A stretch of 64,000 nt of DNA from Takakia lepidozioides (Eukaryota > Streptophyta > Takakiopsida > Takakiales > Takakiaceae): positions 48,546,001-48,610,000 of the forward strand of contig CM060731.1 of the NCBI GenBank assembly GCA_030704615.1. The letters are read 5' to 3'. Both the position numbers and the translations under genes were made by a program. The notes under the pieces are model-generated. The model was not told the origin of the DNA. It worked only from the letters and a program-made list of their open reading frames with translations, and searched no databases. Shown here in pieces: positions 43,745 through 55,561 of the stretch (the stretch's first letter is position 1; each line of letters opens with the position of its first letter).

Positions 43745-44437
43745 ATGGAAAGAATGCCAGCCATGGGAACATGGATAGAGGTTGCCCCTTCTCCGATCAT
43801 CACGGTGGAGAAGCGCTCTCCCAGATCAAGCACCCTGGACACCATCTTAGAAGACAGCATAAGCTTTGCAGGGAGTCTTGTCTCTGGGGCTGCAGAATAT
43901 GCTCTGAGACCGCTGAGCAAAACCTGGTTCGAAAGTGCCCCAGGTCCTCGAGTCCTGGATTTCGAGAAGCATTCTCCGAAGTCAAGCACGCTGGACACCA
44001 TACTAGAGGAGAGCATAAGCATGGCAGGGAGTATTGTCTCAGGAGCTGCAGACGCCCTGAGACCACTTCGCCAGAGCTGGTTCGAGGTTGCCCCAGGACC
44101 TCGGATCAACGATTACGAAAACCCTTCTCCCAAGTCGAGTACGCTGGACACTATATTAGGAGGGAGTATGAGCATGGCGGGCAATCTTGTCTCTGGTGCT
44201 GCAAATGTCCTCAGACCGCTGAGCCGGTACTGGTTCGAAACTGCACCTGCACAGATCATCACTGTCGAAAAGCGCTCGTCTAAGCAAAGTACCCTGGACA
44301 CCATACTCGAAGACAGCATGAACATTGCCGGGCAGTTTGTCTCGGAGGCTGCCGACGCCTTCAGTTGGGGAGGTATTACAAAACAGTTCTGTATAAACAG
44401 AGACGCACTTCAGGACAATACCGGTCATGATGAATAG
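43745..44437 (+). CDS. Unrecognised protein of four ~51-residue tandem repeats
   Basis: 230 residues. Four repeats begin at about residues 9, 60, 111 and 162 (DNA 43769, 43922, 44075, 44228). Each reads: Trp, Phe/Ile, Glu, then APGPR-like, a variable acidic/basic patch (VEKRSP), then SSTLDTILEDS, then a helix-prone SISMAGSLVSGAADALRPL. The fourth repeat diverges after FVSEAADAF and ends in a 25-residue unique tail. No signal peptide or transmembrane segment is obvious; the LVSGAADAL part could be an amphipathic helix. Repeat-wise conservation of protein with scattered DNA differences suggests selection on the protein. Start could be Met 1, 4 or 7, or an upstream exon. I do not recognise a family and propose no function. 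Confidence 0.6.
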   Translation: MERMPAMGTWIEVAPSPIITVEKRSPRSSTLDTILEDSISFAGSLVSGAAEYALRPLSKTWFESAPGPRVLDFEKHSPKSSTLDTILEESISMAGSIVSGAADALRPLRQSWFEVAPGPRINDYENPSPKSSTLDTILGGSMSMAGNLVSGAANVLRPLSRYWFETAPAQIITVEKRSSKQSTLDTILEDSMNIAGQFVSEAADAFSWGGITKQFCINRDALQDNTGHDE

Positions 44438-46144
44438 ATGCTCAGTCTAGAACTTTTGTCTGGACGTTGGATGGGCATCGATTTGGTATTGGACTTCAGT
44501 CCTCTGGGCTAGACAGGGCGCTGTAGTATGCCGAGGACTGGGCAACAATCTCCTGTCCGTGAGAGAGCAAGTCCAGCGTCTGATGCTCGCACAACCAGAT
44601 CGATCAGCCATCTGCAAGCCACTGGGGCGTGGTTGCCATCATCTCTATAGGAAGCAAATCTAGAGATTATCTAGACATATCTGAAGCTGTGTTTCGCAAA
44701 GTTGCCCACATAAAATTCTCGCGCCGTAGTTTGCAGACCTTCCAAGGACGAACTGTAAATTTCACTACAGGCGATAATTTGTTTTTAGGTATACAGGAGA
44801 ACACGATGTATACAACTTGTGGGGGGGTGAAACATTACTCTCTTCTCCACAGCAAAGATGATCTCCAAGTGTGGCATTTCTAGCCCAAGTTTCTCTTACC
44901 TGAAAGTTGATCTGTTGTTTATAACATGATAATTTTGAAAAGCAGAATGGGGGCTCAACCCACAACAAATGATACCATGGATCTAACATTTGGAGCTCTG
45001 TTTTGTGGAGATTCATATGTGCATAATAAGCCTTCATTAAACCTCCATCCCATCATGGATGTGAGCTCTAGCAACGTGTTCGAGGTACTATGGCCATGCA
45101 ATCTGTTACTACATTCTAGTCCTTGCCTATAGAGCCCAGCTCAGATAGGGGCAGTAGCTGCAAGGTGAAGTGGCTGACGACAAGATTTGGAAGGAGTCTT
45201 GTTTAGTCCCCGCACTTAGGGGCAGTAGGTAGCCGTGCAATGTATCTTTAAGTACTTACTTCAAGCTTTGGATACTCCAGCTTTGGAAGGAGTCTTAGTT
45301 CTGGCAACATACCTACATTTCTTATTTTTAAGGGAAGGAAGGCAGATAGTCTGAGCCACCAAATTTCTGCCCTCAATAAATAAATAAATGCGTGGAATAC
45401 ATGTAAGCCCTGCCCTATTGTAAATACGAATTGGTTATAAGATGATTAATATAATCTGAAAGGTTGCTAGTGCTTACACCTTCCTAGAATAATCCCTGAT
45501 TTGGATCTGCCAGTTTTTTGCAACTAGTATCATTTGTGTTACTTGACAGTCATTTGTCTATTGACATTATGAACTACATCTCATTTCAATATTTCATCCA
45601 TATTTATAGATGAAATATTCCATCTACACCTCCTTGAACTAATTCGTTTGCCAAGCAAGAGTATCCTTACAATGTTTGAGAAGTAGTCATGGGGCTGGCA
45701 AATATGTACCCCAAGTCGTTCAAAAAATCAAATCAACCAACAGGGTGGAAGTGGCTGTCCCAAGGAGGGTGGCTATTGCATGCGGGCCCACACGGCTATT
45801 ACATGCCTTGTGAAAGTGGCAATTGCATGTGGGCCCATTTGGCGGCTGCATACAAGCTCTACCGAATCTTCTAGAATGTGGTGACTCTTGCAGGGTGTGA
45901 GGGTGAGGGAGTTGGAGGCGGTTAGCAAAGAGAGTTAAAGAGAGGCACAGCCAAGAGAGAGTGCAAGAGAAAATGTACTCATTGTTTGCCGTAGCCTTGT
46001 GGCCATTGACTCCGTGCCCAGCTTAAGCGGAACACAAAGGGACAAACCCAGCTTTATCAGGGGACTGACACCGATTGTCAGTAGTGCAAGAGCTTACCCA
46101 ACAGTGTTGCAATGAAGAGGAGGGTGTCAGGGGTTTACAACAAC

Positions 46145-46177
<33 letters not shown>

Positions 46178-46990
46178 AGAGAGAGAGAAGACTCCGGCCG
46201 AAGCCGGCGTAACTAAGAGCCACTTCGACCCTTTTCAAGGGTGGGCCCTATTATATATATATACTTATAGAGGGATTTTATGTAACACAGGTAATACTGC
46301 GTTCATTCTCTACATGATTTTTCTACTCTTCCATCCTGCACTTGGGGCACGACTTCGACGTTCCATGTCTATGGATTGATATTTACAGATTTGAGTAGAA
46401 TAGTACCCCTGAATACATTTAAAATATTCCTTAAATGTTCACAAAAAGAAAGGCCCAGGTTAACGAAAGATATGGATGATGTTTGCCAAAAAATGGATGA
46501 CCGCTTTGCCGCATCCACCAATGGATGAAGTTATCATTTTATGAATGAACAATTTCCTCATCCTTCAGCTCTATATATGTATTTGATTTCTCTTTTATGC
46601 CCATACTTCTATTTATAGATGCGTGCACAGAGCCAGGGCCGGGCGAAAATATAACCACATCCAACCAACACTTTAGGCATGTGAACACAAAGAGACCTTG
46701 GCATTTGGGCTTGTCAATAATGGACCATATTAAATGGTTTTTTTTTAATTTAAAAAAAAAAAGCTGAAGTGCACCACCTCAGCCGCTGAGTGCTTTTATT
46801 GAAGGACATAAATCGTCTGGGAGTTGCAAAATGGGGGGTAAGGAAAAAATAACCTTGTAGGAGGCCATAGAGGCTGAGAAATGAGTCATTGCTCTAGGAG
46901 TGACCAGTACAAGAAAGGAAGCAGAACTGAAGAACCGAATGAAGACAAAGATCGCATGAAGACAGAGCGTCCAAACAATCTACAAAAGCA
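44438..46990. other. Gene-free stretch with low-complexity tracts
   Basis: Holds the probable 3' UTR of the repeat protein, a dispersed repeat (45400-45680, listed separately), a (TA)n(TG)n(GA)n compound microsatellite at 46145-46190, and short frames without motifs. A 91-codon frame at 46881 has no recognisable domain. Confidence 0.4.
45400..45680 (+). repeat. Dispersed repeat, pair with 51330-51560
   Basis: CCCTATTGTAAATACGAATTGG, then CATCTACACCTCCTTGAACTAA and surrounding sequence align with 51330-51560 (CCCTATTGTAATTATGAATAGG; CGTACACCTGTCTTCAACTAA). The copies are diverged but collinear over about 230 bases. Non-coding. Confidence 0.55.
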
Positions 46991-46999
46991 GAATGGAGA

Positions 47000-48465
47000 A
47001 CTCAGAATTATATTCTATGCACTGCCGCGCTTATGTTTAGGCTGGCCGAATTGGGCCTTTGATTTGCCTTTCTTGAAGGATTTTCGGTGGCGCCAATAAA
47101 CCTTTGTTTCTTCGCCGTCAAGAGGAGAATGCTGGATGCTAATCGAGCTTCCTGCATTCTGGGATGATGTCAAACCACTGAATGGTCGAGTCCTGCAGCA
47201 GAGGACCCCCCCCCCCACCACGTACTGTCAAAGCGAGCAAACAGTTGAGTGTGTCTCCGGTCTGAGCACCTTTGTAAAGCTGCAAAAAGCACTACCCACG
47301 CTTTCCTTGCCTCAGATAATAAGTTTGAGTGAACCCTGAACAAGACCTTTTTCAGACAGGGACTAGTTCTTTCAAACATCAGAGAGCATATGTTCTTCCG
47401 AAGGTTCCACAGAGTGAGACCTCTTAAGGATTCCCAAACAGGGCAAGAATGCCAGATAGTCCCTCCTTAAAATTGAGAAGAAGAACTGGAATGGAGAAAT
47501 CAAATCCACTTAGAATAAAGAACTGCAATCAGATGCCAAACACTCATAGTGAAGGGGCATTGAACGGGACAATGTTCAATTGTTTCTTGAGCCTGAGTGG
47601 AGCATACAGAATAAAGAGAAGGGTTCTCAGAAAACATAGCACCAACTGGAATATTCGATTAACAATCTTCCATAGGAAAGCGGAGACCTTGGCTGATCTG
47701 TGTTTTTTCCAAACATCAGCCCAAGGAAGTGGGATGCCCAGGGATGTGAGACCACTTGGCAGACCATTTGCGATCGAATTTATGAGGTGGTCTGAGAAGC
47801 ATGTAACCCAGCTTGACTGAATAAGAGAAAAGGTGATCATGCTTTTTATTCATCCATATCCACTCCCTTGGGTCGAACTGAAGATCTTTCACCGGAGCAA
47901 AGATGAACTAGATCAGGTTCTGCGAGGGAAGTGACAATCCAGAAGGAATAGGATCAAATTTACCCGAAATGGCGCAGGAAACCTTGATAGGATGGAGGGG
48001 AGTAGTATAGGGAGAAGGGTTCGTTTAGGCAAAAATAGAGAACCATCCAGGTTAACATTGAAGCAACAATCTTCAATTTTATCATCTAGTGAGCGCTCAG
48101 CAAAGAAAGGTAAGGCTTTCCCATCATAGAAAAAACATAGGAACACAGGGAAATCACCTGTCACCGCTCCCAACAAAGAGCAATACGATAAGAGGAGAAT
48201 CCCTCTACTGCCTGACTAGTGGAGATGGAGGAACCCGAAACCACATCCCAAATATGAGTTACATGGGAGAGACCAGCAGCTTCCCATGGAGCCCATCTTT
48301 TAAAGCATGGTATAAGCAGCTCTTTATCACGGTTAAAGTTGCCAAATAGTGGCTGTCTTAGCCTCGTCTTAGCACTTCGTCAAAGGACTTAGGGCATAGC
48401 TGCACAAGAAAGGGTCGAATCTGGCACCAAACAGACCAAATGGATTGCCAGGCTTGCCAGCCTGA
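47000..48465 (-). mobile_element. LINE C-terminal fragment (zf-RVT region)
   Basis: Minus reading shows LIPCFKRWAPWEAAGL and THIWDVVSGS, then after breaks WADVWKKHRSAKVSAFLWK and CSTQAQETIEHCPVQCPF. The last has the C-x2-3-C/ET-x-H/C layout of the zf-RVT domain found at the C-terminus of plant LINE ORF2. Several stops and frameshifts are present. Its upstream border runs directly into R2-like copy B. Confidence 0.65.
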
Positions 48466-50150
48466 ATTGGGAAGAAAGGAACGCCCAAGATCCGGATGCC
48501 GTCAGATGGTGTGAGAAAATAGGCAGGTGGCGAAAAGCCAGATGGTAAACCGGATGGAGACCACACGACACACTTACGAGGTTGAGCAGAGAGCCCCATA
48601 GAGTGCAACTGGGTGATGAAATGATTGTAAGTCGGGAGGACCTCGGATGCCGGACCAACGATGTGGGTGTCATCTGCAACAGAAGGGAATAGACAACAAG
48701 GACATGCTTGTGCAAACGACGTAAGAGCGTGCACATGCGCCATGGCAAAATGAGGACCCCCTAATGGATCGCCTTGACGAGTGCCCACCTCGGACTGTAT
48801 GATACTGTAGTCGCCTATGCAAGAATGGTGACTGTAAAAGAGAGGAGCACCAGATGTATAGAACAGTCTGACAAAAGGGATAAGCTGATGAAAATCAGCT
48901 CCAGCAGAATGGAGCTCTTGAAAGATGGTAGCGCGTGAAACAATGTTGAAGGCGTTGTTGACGACAACTTGACGGACAACCCAGTCAGGATGAAGGTCAA
49001 GTGTGGCGTGGATCCCGTGTACAACATCTTCACAGCCTCCTGGAGTGGCAACGCCGAACTCTTTAGCCCGGGTGTGGCAAGATATCCGGAGGGGTTTGTG
49101 CAGCAAGAGCGTGTGCACGGAGATAGTGCTCTTCTTGCAGACACTCCCAATCAGATAGAAAACGGCAGAGACGGATGCGTGTTTCTCTATGACCAGCATC
49201 ACCACCGCGTGGGGGCAAGACCAAACACTACTGGCAAGAGAAGATGCCAAGCAGGATCGCGGGCCAGACGGTCCAGAGGCATGCGAAGAGCGTGTTGAAC
49301 CTCTTGTCTTAGTGCCAAGGGGATCCGTGTATAGAGGCGAGGCCGAGGCAATCCCAGATGAAAAGCGCCGAGGACATCTAGAGTGGAGAGCCAAACCCAT
49401 GTAGAGGCAGGAGGAGTGGGTAACGCATGTACAGGGATGGATAGAGAAGAACCGTTAGAGTGGGGCTGCCGAAAAGCCGAACAAGTGCGCTGTTGGCGGG
49501 CAAGGCCTCTGATCCGAGCAAATGGTCGTCCACAAGCAGGACAATGAATGCGGTCATCACCTGGAGAAGCTTGATTGGATGTCGATGGCGGCGCTGATGG
49601 AGCAGGTGGAATAACTGGGGGAGATGGCAAATTCATGAACTCTCTGTTGAACACGGGGTGGAGAGCCAGGTAGGGAGGTGAATAGCATTGGGCGTCCATG
49701 CACTTCGGTGGAAGGTCTCTGGAGCACAACGACTTTGGGTTGGTTTGAGTTCAAATGTACCACTGGTGCTGACTGGAGTTGTGTTGTTGTTGTCCGGTCG
49801 CACATGTACTGATCATTGCAGGAGGCCTGAGGGAGGGGGTGGACTGACCGCTCCTCAGGTTGTTTGTGGATATCAGAACTCGGGGGTCATGTGGAAGTGG
49901 TGTTGGTGCAGGTGATGGCGGTGTCGAGGTGAACGCTGGTGTTGGGAGATAGGATCCTGAATTGCTGTGGTGGGGATGCTGTGGACAATGGGGCTGGTGT
50001 TGGAGCATTACGGGGCCTTTGCGCGGGTGTGGGGCCCACCCTGGTTATTGACGCCTCTGCTATGAGGACATTTGCGGATGCGTGGATCCGTTGCTCGGCG
50101 GCTGCCCAATGCCGTGATCGCCATCCAACTCGCAATCTTTAGAACTCGTA
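48466..50150 (-). mobile_element. R2-like non-LTR retrotransposon, copy B (truncated)
   Basis: Same family as copy A at 18170-21330. From the 5' end (about 50150): Pro/Ser-rich leader with VGPTPAQRPRNAP, zinc finger PACGRPFARIRGLARQQRTC, LDVLGAFHLGLPRPRLYTRI, then a deletion relative to copy A. It then continues FGVATPGGCEDVVHGIHATL, GTRQGDPLGGPHFAMAHV, VADDTHIVG and GIRILGVPF, where it stops against LINE sequence. The endonuclease half is missing. The catalytic DD pair is intact but frames are broken. Confidence 0.75.
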
Positions 50151-50217
50151 ATCTTCGCTTTCCACTCACTACTCACCCACCTTCGCTTCCGCGCTCTCCT
50201 CTCTCCTCTCACCTATA

Positions 50218-50460
50218 AGCCCCCCAAGTTTGGGTGGCCTTGCCTATTAGAGGGTGGTCCAAGATTTAAAAAGCGGGGGTTATAGTAGGCTACACAAGGA
50301 TTTGAATTAATAACCGTCAGGTAAGGGGGTAAAAAAAAAAAAGTAAGAAGGTGACACCTATCAAATAGGGGATGGTTCATGCGCCAAATTGGGGTAAGCA
50401 GGTGCCACTGGTGGTTTGTAGGGGTGACATGTGTCCTATGGCAGCCTTCTAGAGGGGTCC
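50218..50460 (+). repeat. Dispersed repeat, copy 2 (pair with 4881-5090)
   Basis: Starts GCCCCCCAAGTTTGGGTGGC and runs parallel to 4881-5090 with small indels, including an A run at 50332 and a longer 3' part around GGGGTAAGCAGGTGCCACTG. It lies just upstream of R2-like copy B (minus). Confidence 0.7.
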
Positions 50461-51329
50461 CACCGCTTGAGGGGTCCGCCGGCTTCTAGAAGGGTCCCAT
50501 CGCACTCAGAGGGTATATAAAGGAGAGCCGGGCTGCCTCTTACTACTTACTAAACTAGTACCTAGAGGGCTCTGCACACGCAGGGCCCCAAAAAAACGTG
50601 AACTGCTTTATTTACTTGCAAAAGCAAGCCGTAGAATTGTCGTCACAAAACGTTATGTGAATCCTTTCTATAGCAACGCCATTAATATCTAACCTAAAGT
50701 GTGTGTATACAAGGTCGGATCATACTGAATTGTTGGCATATTTGGGTGTTTTGAATCGTACGTATTTATGATGCTTCGACCACACACTTGGATGACCGGC
50801 TCTAACCGGTCATATGACTGACTATAGTCGGTCCAATACGTATCTCGGAAAAATATATAAGCATAATATGCATCCATTGTACCAAGATACCTTTGTTGAT
50901 GTAGTTATATAGGGAGTCTTATAAAGTTGGATGGAAATGTTATTAGTATGGGTATGTGTTTATGTTATGCTCTCTAACAGTTGGCACTTTGGAGAAACGA
51001 CACATACTTAGCTAGATAGCGCCTCATTTCATGCGGCCTCCATCAGTAGTCGCACCCGCAACAAGAACCATAGCTGTATTAATTAATAGGGACGGTAAGC
51101 TCAATAACACAATTTGCATGGATTACATGCATTTTGTTTTTTCCCCTGGTGTGCATTTGACATGTGGGTGTGGGGTTTGTGGAGCTGTCTCTCTCTACCT
51201 TGGGGCTGGGGCTCTGCCACTGTTTGACTTCATGGTGGGGTTATTTTCCCCCACGAGCTCCAGTTACTGGGCTGGGAAAAACGAAAAGAAAAGCACAAAG
51301 TATAGAATAATCACATGTATAAAATGCAC
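50461..51329. other. Gene-free stretch
   Basis: Contains TATATAAAGG at 50514-50523 followed by an apparently degenerate leader, which could be a promoter remnant of an LTR element, and then AT-rich sequence. No gene or convincing repeat boundary is seen. Confidence 0.35.
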
Positions 51330-51560
51330 CCTATTGTAATTATGAATAGGTAGTAAAAATCTGGAATATAATGCATGTTTATGCTTTCCTGAACCATCCA
51401 TGACCAGCTTAGTGTGCTTTGAGCATGTCTAGTCTCTGACCCAATAAACTACATCCAAATTACATATTTCATCTATGAATATGGATGAAGTATTCCACGT
51501 ACACCTGTCTTCAACTAATTCATTGCCAACCGAGTCTAATAATGTTATATTTGAAAACCA
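51330..51560 (+). repeat. Dispersed repeat, pair with 45400-45680
   Basis: Collinear, diverged counterpart of 45400-45680, beginning ACCCTATTGTAATTATGAAT. Non-coding. Confidence 0.55.
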
Positions 51561-51790
51561 CTTGCATGGTCCTCCCCTTCCCTTCTCAAGGCCAAATGGA
51601 TCTTTAGCCATTAAGTATTTTTAGTGAATTTTCTCATACTGCTTCATCAAGTTTACAGAGAGTGCTGCAGTGCTCGGTATACATGGGGTGCCCCCTTCGG
51701 CTTGGGGTGCCCCATCCGGCTTCATGATCGGCCATGAGGGGTGCCGATTAGGTTTTATAATCACCATGGGGGTAGCCAACCATGTTTCAG

Positions 51791-52146
51791 GAGCGGCATC
51801 AGTTTTTGATCACGAGGAAGAATATTCACCTAAAATCCTTAACTTAATGGAATGGGTGTGCTCCTGACCCATTCTGCAGGGTAAGCAGCCAGGCGAGCCC
51901 ATTCCGTAACCCAGATGTGAACGAAAACATATGATATCAAAGTATCAATTAAGTTTCATGATTAGCATCAGTTTTTGATCCCGTGGAAGAACATTCATTT
52001 ACAATCCTTAAGGTACTGGAATGGGTGTGCTCCTGACGATTCTGCAGGGTAAGCAGCCAGGCGAGCCCATTCCGTAACCCATCAGTGAACAAAAACATGT
52101 AATTCTTAGTGCTGGTCTGAAATAGCATATAACACCAAAGTATCAA
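51791..52146 (+). repeat. Two-copy tandem duplication (~165-185 bp) next to TFIIIA
   Basis: GCATCAGTTTTTGATC starts both units (51798 and 51966). Both continue through GGAATGGGTGTGCTCCTGAC and TGCAGGGTAAGCAGCCAGGC to CAAAGTATCAA. It is just beyond the stop codon side of TFIIIA and could lie in its 3' UTR or terminator region. Confidence 0.8.
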
Positions 52147-52278
52147 GCTGATGCTTCCCCCTTCTTGGAGCCCCTGATAATCCTATGTTTGATATAGTCC
52201 ATCTGTGAGGACACTGTTCCACAAAAGACGTGTCAGTCGGATCTTGCCTCGGTCTGGGCACTAGGGTCTTTGTCTATG

Positions 52279-55200
52279 TTATTTTACCACATGGTCTCTT
52301 GTCTCCATCTGTCGCCTCACAAGGTCTTCTACTCGTTGTAGTGTAACACGCTGTCGGCCGCCCCGTGGTTTCAACTGGAACTTTATGTCTTCAGCTTCGA
52401 AGTCCCCCTACATCAACCCATGAAACCCATCACAATGAGGATCACACCTGAAGATATGTTGGATCCATGAGATCAGTATAAGAACTTTTGAGGACATCTG
52501 CAATGGACAGGCCACTAGAATACACAATATAACCAACAACCACTACCACATCTTTGTAGGCTTTATCTTTTAAACAAAAATGAATCTAGCATAACAAGCT
52601 TCAGAGTTCAACCCTAAATCACAGTTCCGGCCATCAGTTGGAGTCAGATCACTCCATGGAGGTAGACCGCAGATCTCCAGCTTGAGAGAAGCAAGAGTTC
52701 GACCATGTTCAGCAGAACTTCACCGGTTTGAAGGCCTAGACTTCATATAATTGGGATGATGTCTCTCGGTCAATTGCCAGGCATTCCTTTCCGATTCAAT
52801 TTGGCTGGGCAGTTATGGAACATATTCCTAATTGACTTCGGATAACTGTACATATACAGAAGGGGAAGAGGCTCCTATTTACGCTAACTCCGTTTGGCGT
52901 CACATATATGTAGATACACATATACAGGTTTCATATGATACCAACTGCAGGCCCTTGCTCTTCTGTTACCTGTGAAGGTGGACGGTGCAGGCCGGACATT
53001 TCATGTTTATCGCGCACAGCTTTATAAGCAAAGCGCTTCCCACAACCTGTGTGAGAGCAGCCGTATGGCTTCAGTTCCAGATGCACAGCCCTTATGTGCT
53101 GGTCCAGGTTGGATTTCTGATAAGCACCACAAAAAATCCCCATGCACTTTACATAAGAATTTCAGTCACCCTTTAGGGGATGCCTGCAGCAAAGATGATC
53201 TCTACAGTAGGTCCCAGAAAGACAGAAAGCAGTGAGATTCAAGGACAAGTTAACCACAATATGCTTATGCACAATTTGGTGAAACTTTTACTCATTCTTC
53301 TGCAAGTTTGGGTAATGGATCTGTCCTGCTGCTCAAGGTTGGTCTATGTTGTTTCCATTGGCTGTACCCAAAAAGAAGGTTCCATTGGCCAGGGATTCCA
53401 TTTGGTGCTACTATATCCACTTTCAAAGTTTTCTTGTTGAACCTGCATTCACTCTAAGGATCAGTCCTCCTCCGAATCCAAGGAACGTCTAGATGTTACT
53501 TGCTCATGCACACAAGAGGCTTGTGCTGTTGTCACAGATTGGATAAGTCTTGCCCTTGAACTTTACAGAATGTTCTGAAAGCTTCTGGCAGGTGTTGCCA
53601 TGTTTCTGCCTTCTTCAATTCAGTGACTAAAGACTCTCTTCAAAAGATCGCAAACCACCTATACATCACCATAAACAAGGGATCACCATAAAACGTACCG
53701 TGGAGTAACTAAATATGCAGCCAGGATAGGTGCATTGGAACAAGGGCGGTTTCTCATCATGCTTAAGAAGGTGCTGCTTTAACTGTTTCTTCGACATGGA
53801 TGTCCCACAGATGTCACATACTACATAGCTATGTGAAACTCTTATGTGAGCTCTCAGTTTTGTGAGGCATTGAAATATCTCTCCACAACCGGGCTCCATA
53901 CATGCTACTGCTTTGTACTCAATGGGCACCACTCCTGGTCACAATACAACCTCCACAATTAGAAAAGTAACAAAGGCTATTCTGCAGTTGATCACAATCT
54001 CTACAGCAAACCTGAACAATTTGCGACATAACTAAGGCTACTGTGCAGGGTAAACAGGTGAGTTCTGTAATAATAGCCTGTTACTATCCAACAACAACTA
54101 AAGACCCTGTAGTCCACACTGACCATTTACTATTGGCAAGTTTCCAGTTTCAAGATCTTGAATAAGAGGCTCTCTCATTGTATGCTTTTGTCCTGCAGGT
54201 TCAAAACCTTCAGTGGAGTTCCTCCTCTTGGTTCAGAAAAGCAATGTGTATAGAAAACTGTAGTTGCAGGCCACGCTAGCGTGACCAACGTGTCTGAAAA
54301 TCTTTGAGGAAATCCATTGTTTCACCTGTGATTATCCCTAGTATAAGAAGGGTCACTTGTAACCCCATCTCCAACTGAACAGAGGTATTGCTCTAAAATG
54401 ATACAAGTTAGCTGCAGATGGTGTCCAAATCAGTTCTACAAAAACCAACATTGAAACTGTGTCAAAAACTACTGCACATTTGAGTAAGTGTACCTGTATA
54501 TTCCATCTAGACACAGAGAACGTTGCCTGTAGATTTTTCGGTGGATGCAGCACCGGGACTTCCCAGGAGGTCACCCATCCAAGTACTATTCCGGCCCAAA
54601 GGCGCTTAACTTCAGAGTTCTGATGGGATCTGGTGTAGTAGCCTTGGTATGACCGCATCACTCCCATCTACAAAGTGATCAATGAATGCAAACCTGAATA
54701 GTTATAAAAGTACTTTGAATTGCAGGGGAATATATGAAACCAAGTGTCAGTAATCCACTCAAATACAAAAGAAAGACTGGTCAGCTCTGGTCAAGAGAAC
54801 ATTTTCATTGCCTTATGGATGTTTGGGAATTCAGATAAAGCAAGCTGTCTGGTCCACCCACCCACAAAGAAAAAGGAAAGCAGATAAGAAGTACCACTGA
54901 TCTTCGGCTGACTTTGCGAGTTAGACACTGCAACGATCTATTTCTCTACAACTAGACGGGACCCAGCATGCTGTTGAAAGATGGCGTCCCGCATCTAAAT
55001 GCCCATGTCATGGCAAACAGCTAATTGAGAAGGCTGAAACATTAAGGTGTGATCAGGTCAAGGTTGAGCATCCACAGTAAGAAGAGGCAGGAGCCAGAAT
55101 TGAAGTAAATGACTAGCAAAACGACTGACAGCTTACCATGGACATTATCTTTGTGAGTCCGCAAGAGAGACGGATAGCGAAAGGTTTTGCCGCAGCCTGG

Positions 55201-55446
55201 CTCGGAACACTCAAGATTTCCTTCTGATGCTCGCCTTTTACGATACCCCCCCAGTCTGGTTCCCCATTTCTCGTGCGCCTTGAGGTGTCTCTGCAGGTTT
55301 GCCTTAATGGTGAATGAAATCTTGCAACCCTCTACTGTGCACAAGAAGATTTTCCCCTGATGGGTTAATAGGTGGCGGTTGAGGTGATCTTGCCGCTTGT
55401 ACGCTCTGCCACAACCGGCCATGGTGCATTCAAAGGGTCTCTGCAT
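52279..55446 (-). CDS. TFIIIA: Transcription factor IIIA (5S rRNA gene activator)
   Basis: Four exons on minus: 55446-55137, 53934-53699, 53116-52970 and 52407-52279, all GT-AG and in phase, giving 273 residues. C2H2 fingers in order: FECTMAGCGRAY, FLCTVEGCKISF, LECSEPGCGKTF, VACMEPGCGEIF, VVCDICGTSMSKKQL, FQCTYPGCIFSYSTKSNL and YGCSHTGCGKRFAYKAVRDK. They correspond to plant TFIIIA fingers 3-9. The C-terminus reads GDFEAEDIKF and KPRGGRQRVTL, the conserved plant tail. The protein binds the 5S gene internal promoter and 5S rRNA. No in-frame ATG exists upstream in the visible leader, so fingers 1-2 seem absent or lie in an exon I did not find. A 5S-like cassette exon lies in intron 1. Confidence 0.9.
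54494..54667 (-). promoter_or_regulatory. P5SM: 5S-rRNA-mimic cassette exon of TFIIIA
   Basis: Minus-strand sequence from 54667 closely matches plant 5S rRNA, with blocks GATCCCATCAGAACTC, GAAGTTAAGCG and GGTGACCTCCTGGGAAGTC. It has splice signals (CACTTTGTAG before, ACAG then GTACAC after). In land plants this exon binds ribosomal protein L5, and skipping versus inclusion sets TFIIIA output. Joined to exon 1 (which ends in phase 1), inclusion gives DGSDAVIPRLLHQIPSEL then TGA, a premature stop, so the included mRNA should be a nonsense-mediated decay target. Intact exon borders and position inside TFIIIA argue against a stray 5S gene or 5S-derived SINE. Confidence 0.9.
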
Positions 55447-55561
55447 CTGAATCACCAAGTATAAACATTATATTGTCAAGGTTGCTGATGCAGCAACTAC
55501 ACCAAACAGCCGTCTGCATTTGAAAGACATAATCTGAGAAATCACCATAAACTCAGTACCT

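Noticed and set aside
54494-54667. Independent 5S rRNA gene on minus strand
   Set aside because: It diverges from functional 5S rRNA, has no pol III terminator at the right place, and is bounded by splice signals in the TFIIIA intron; the P5SM exon explains it better.
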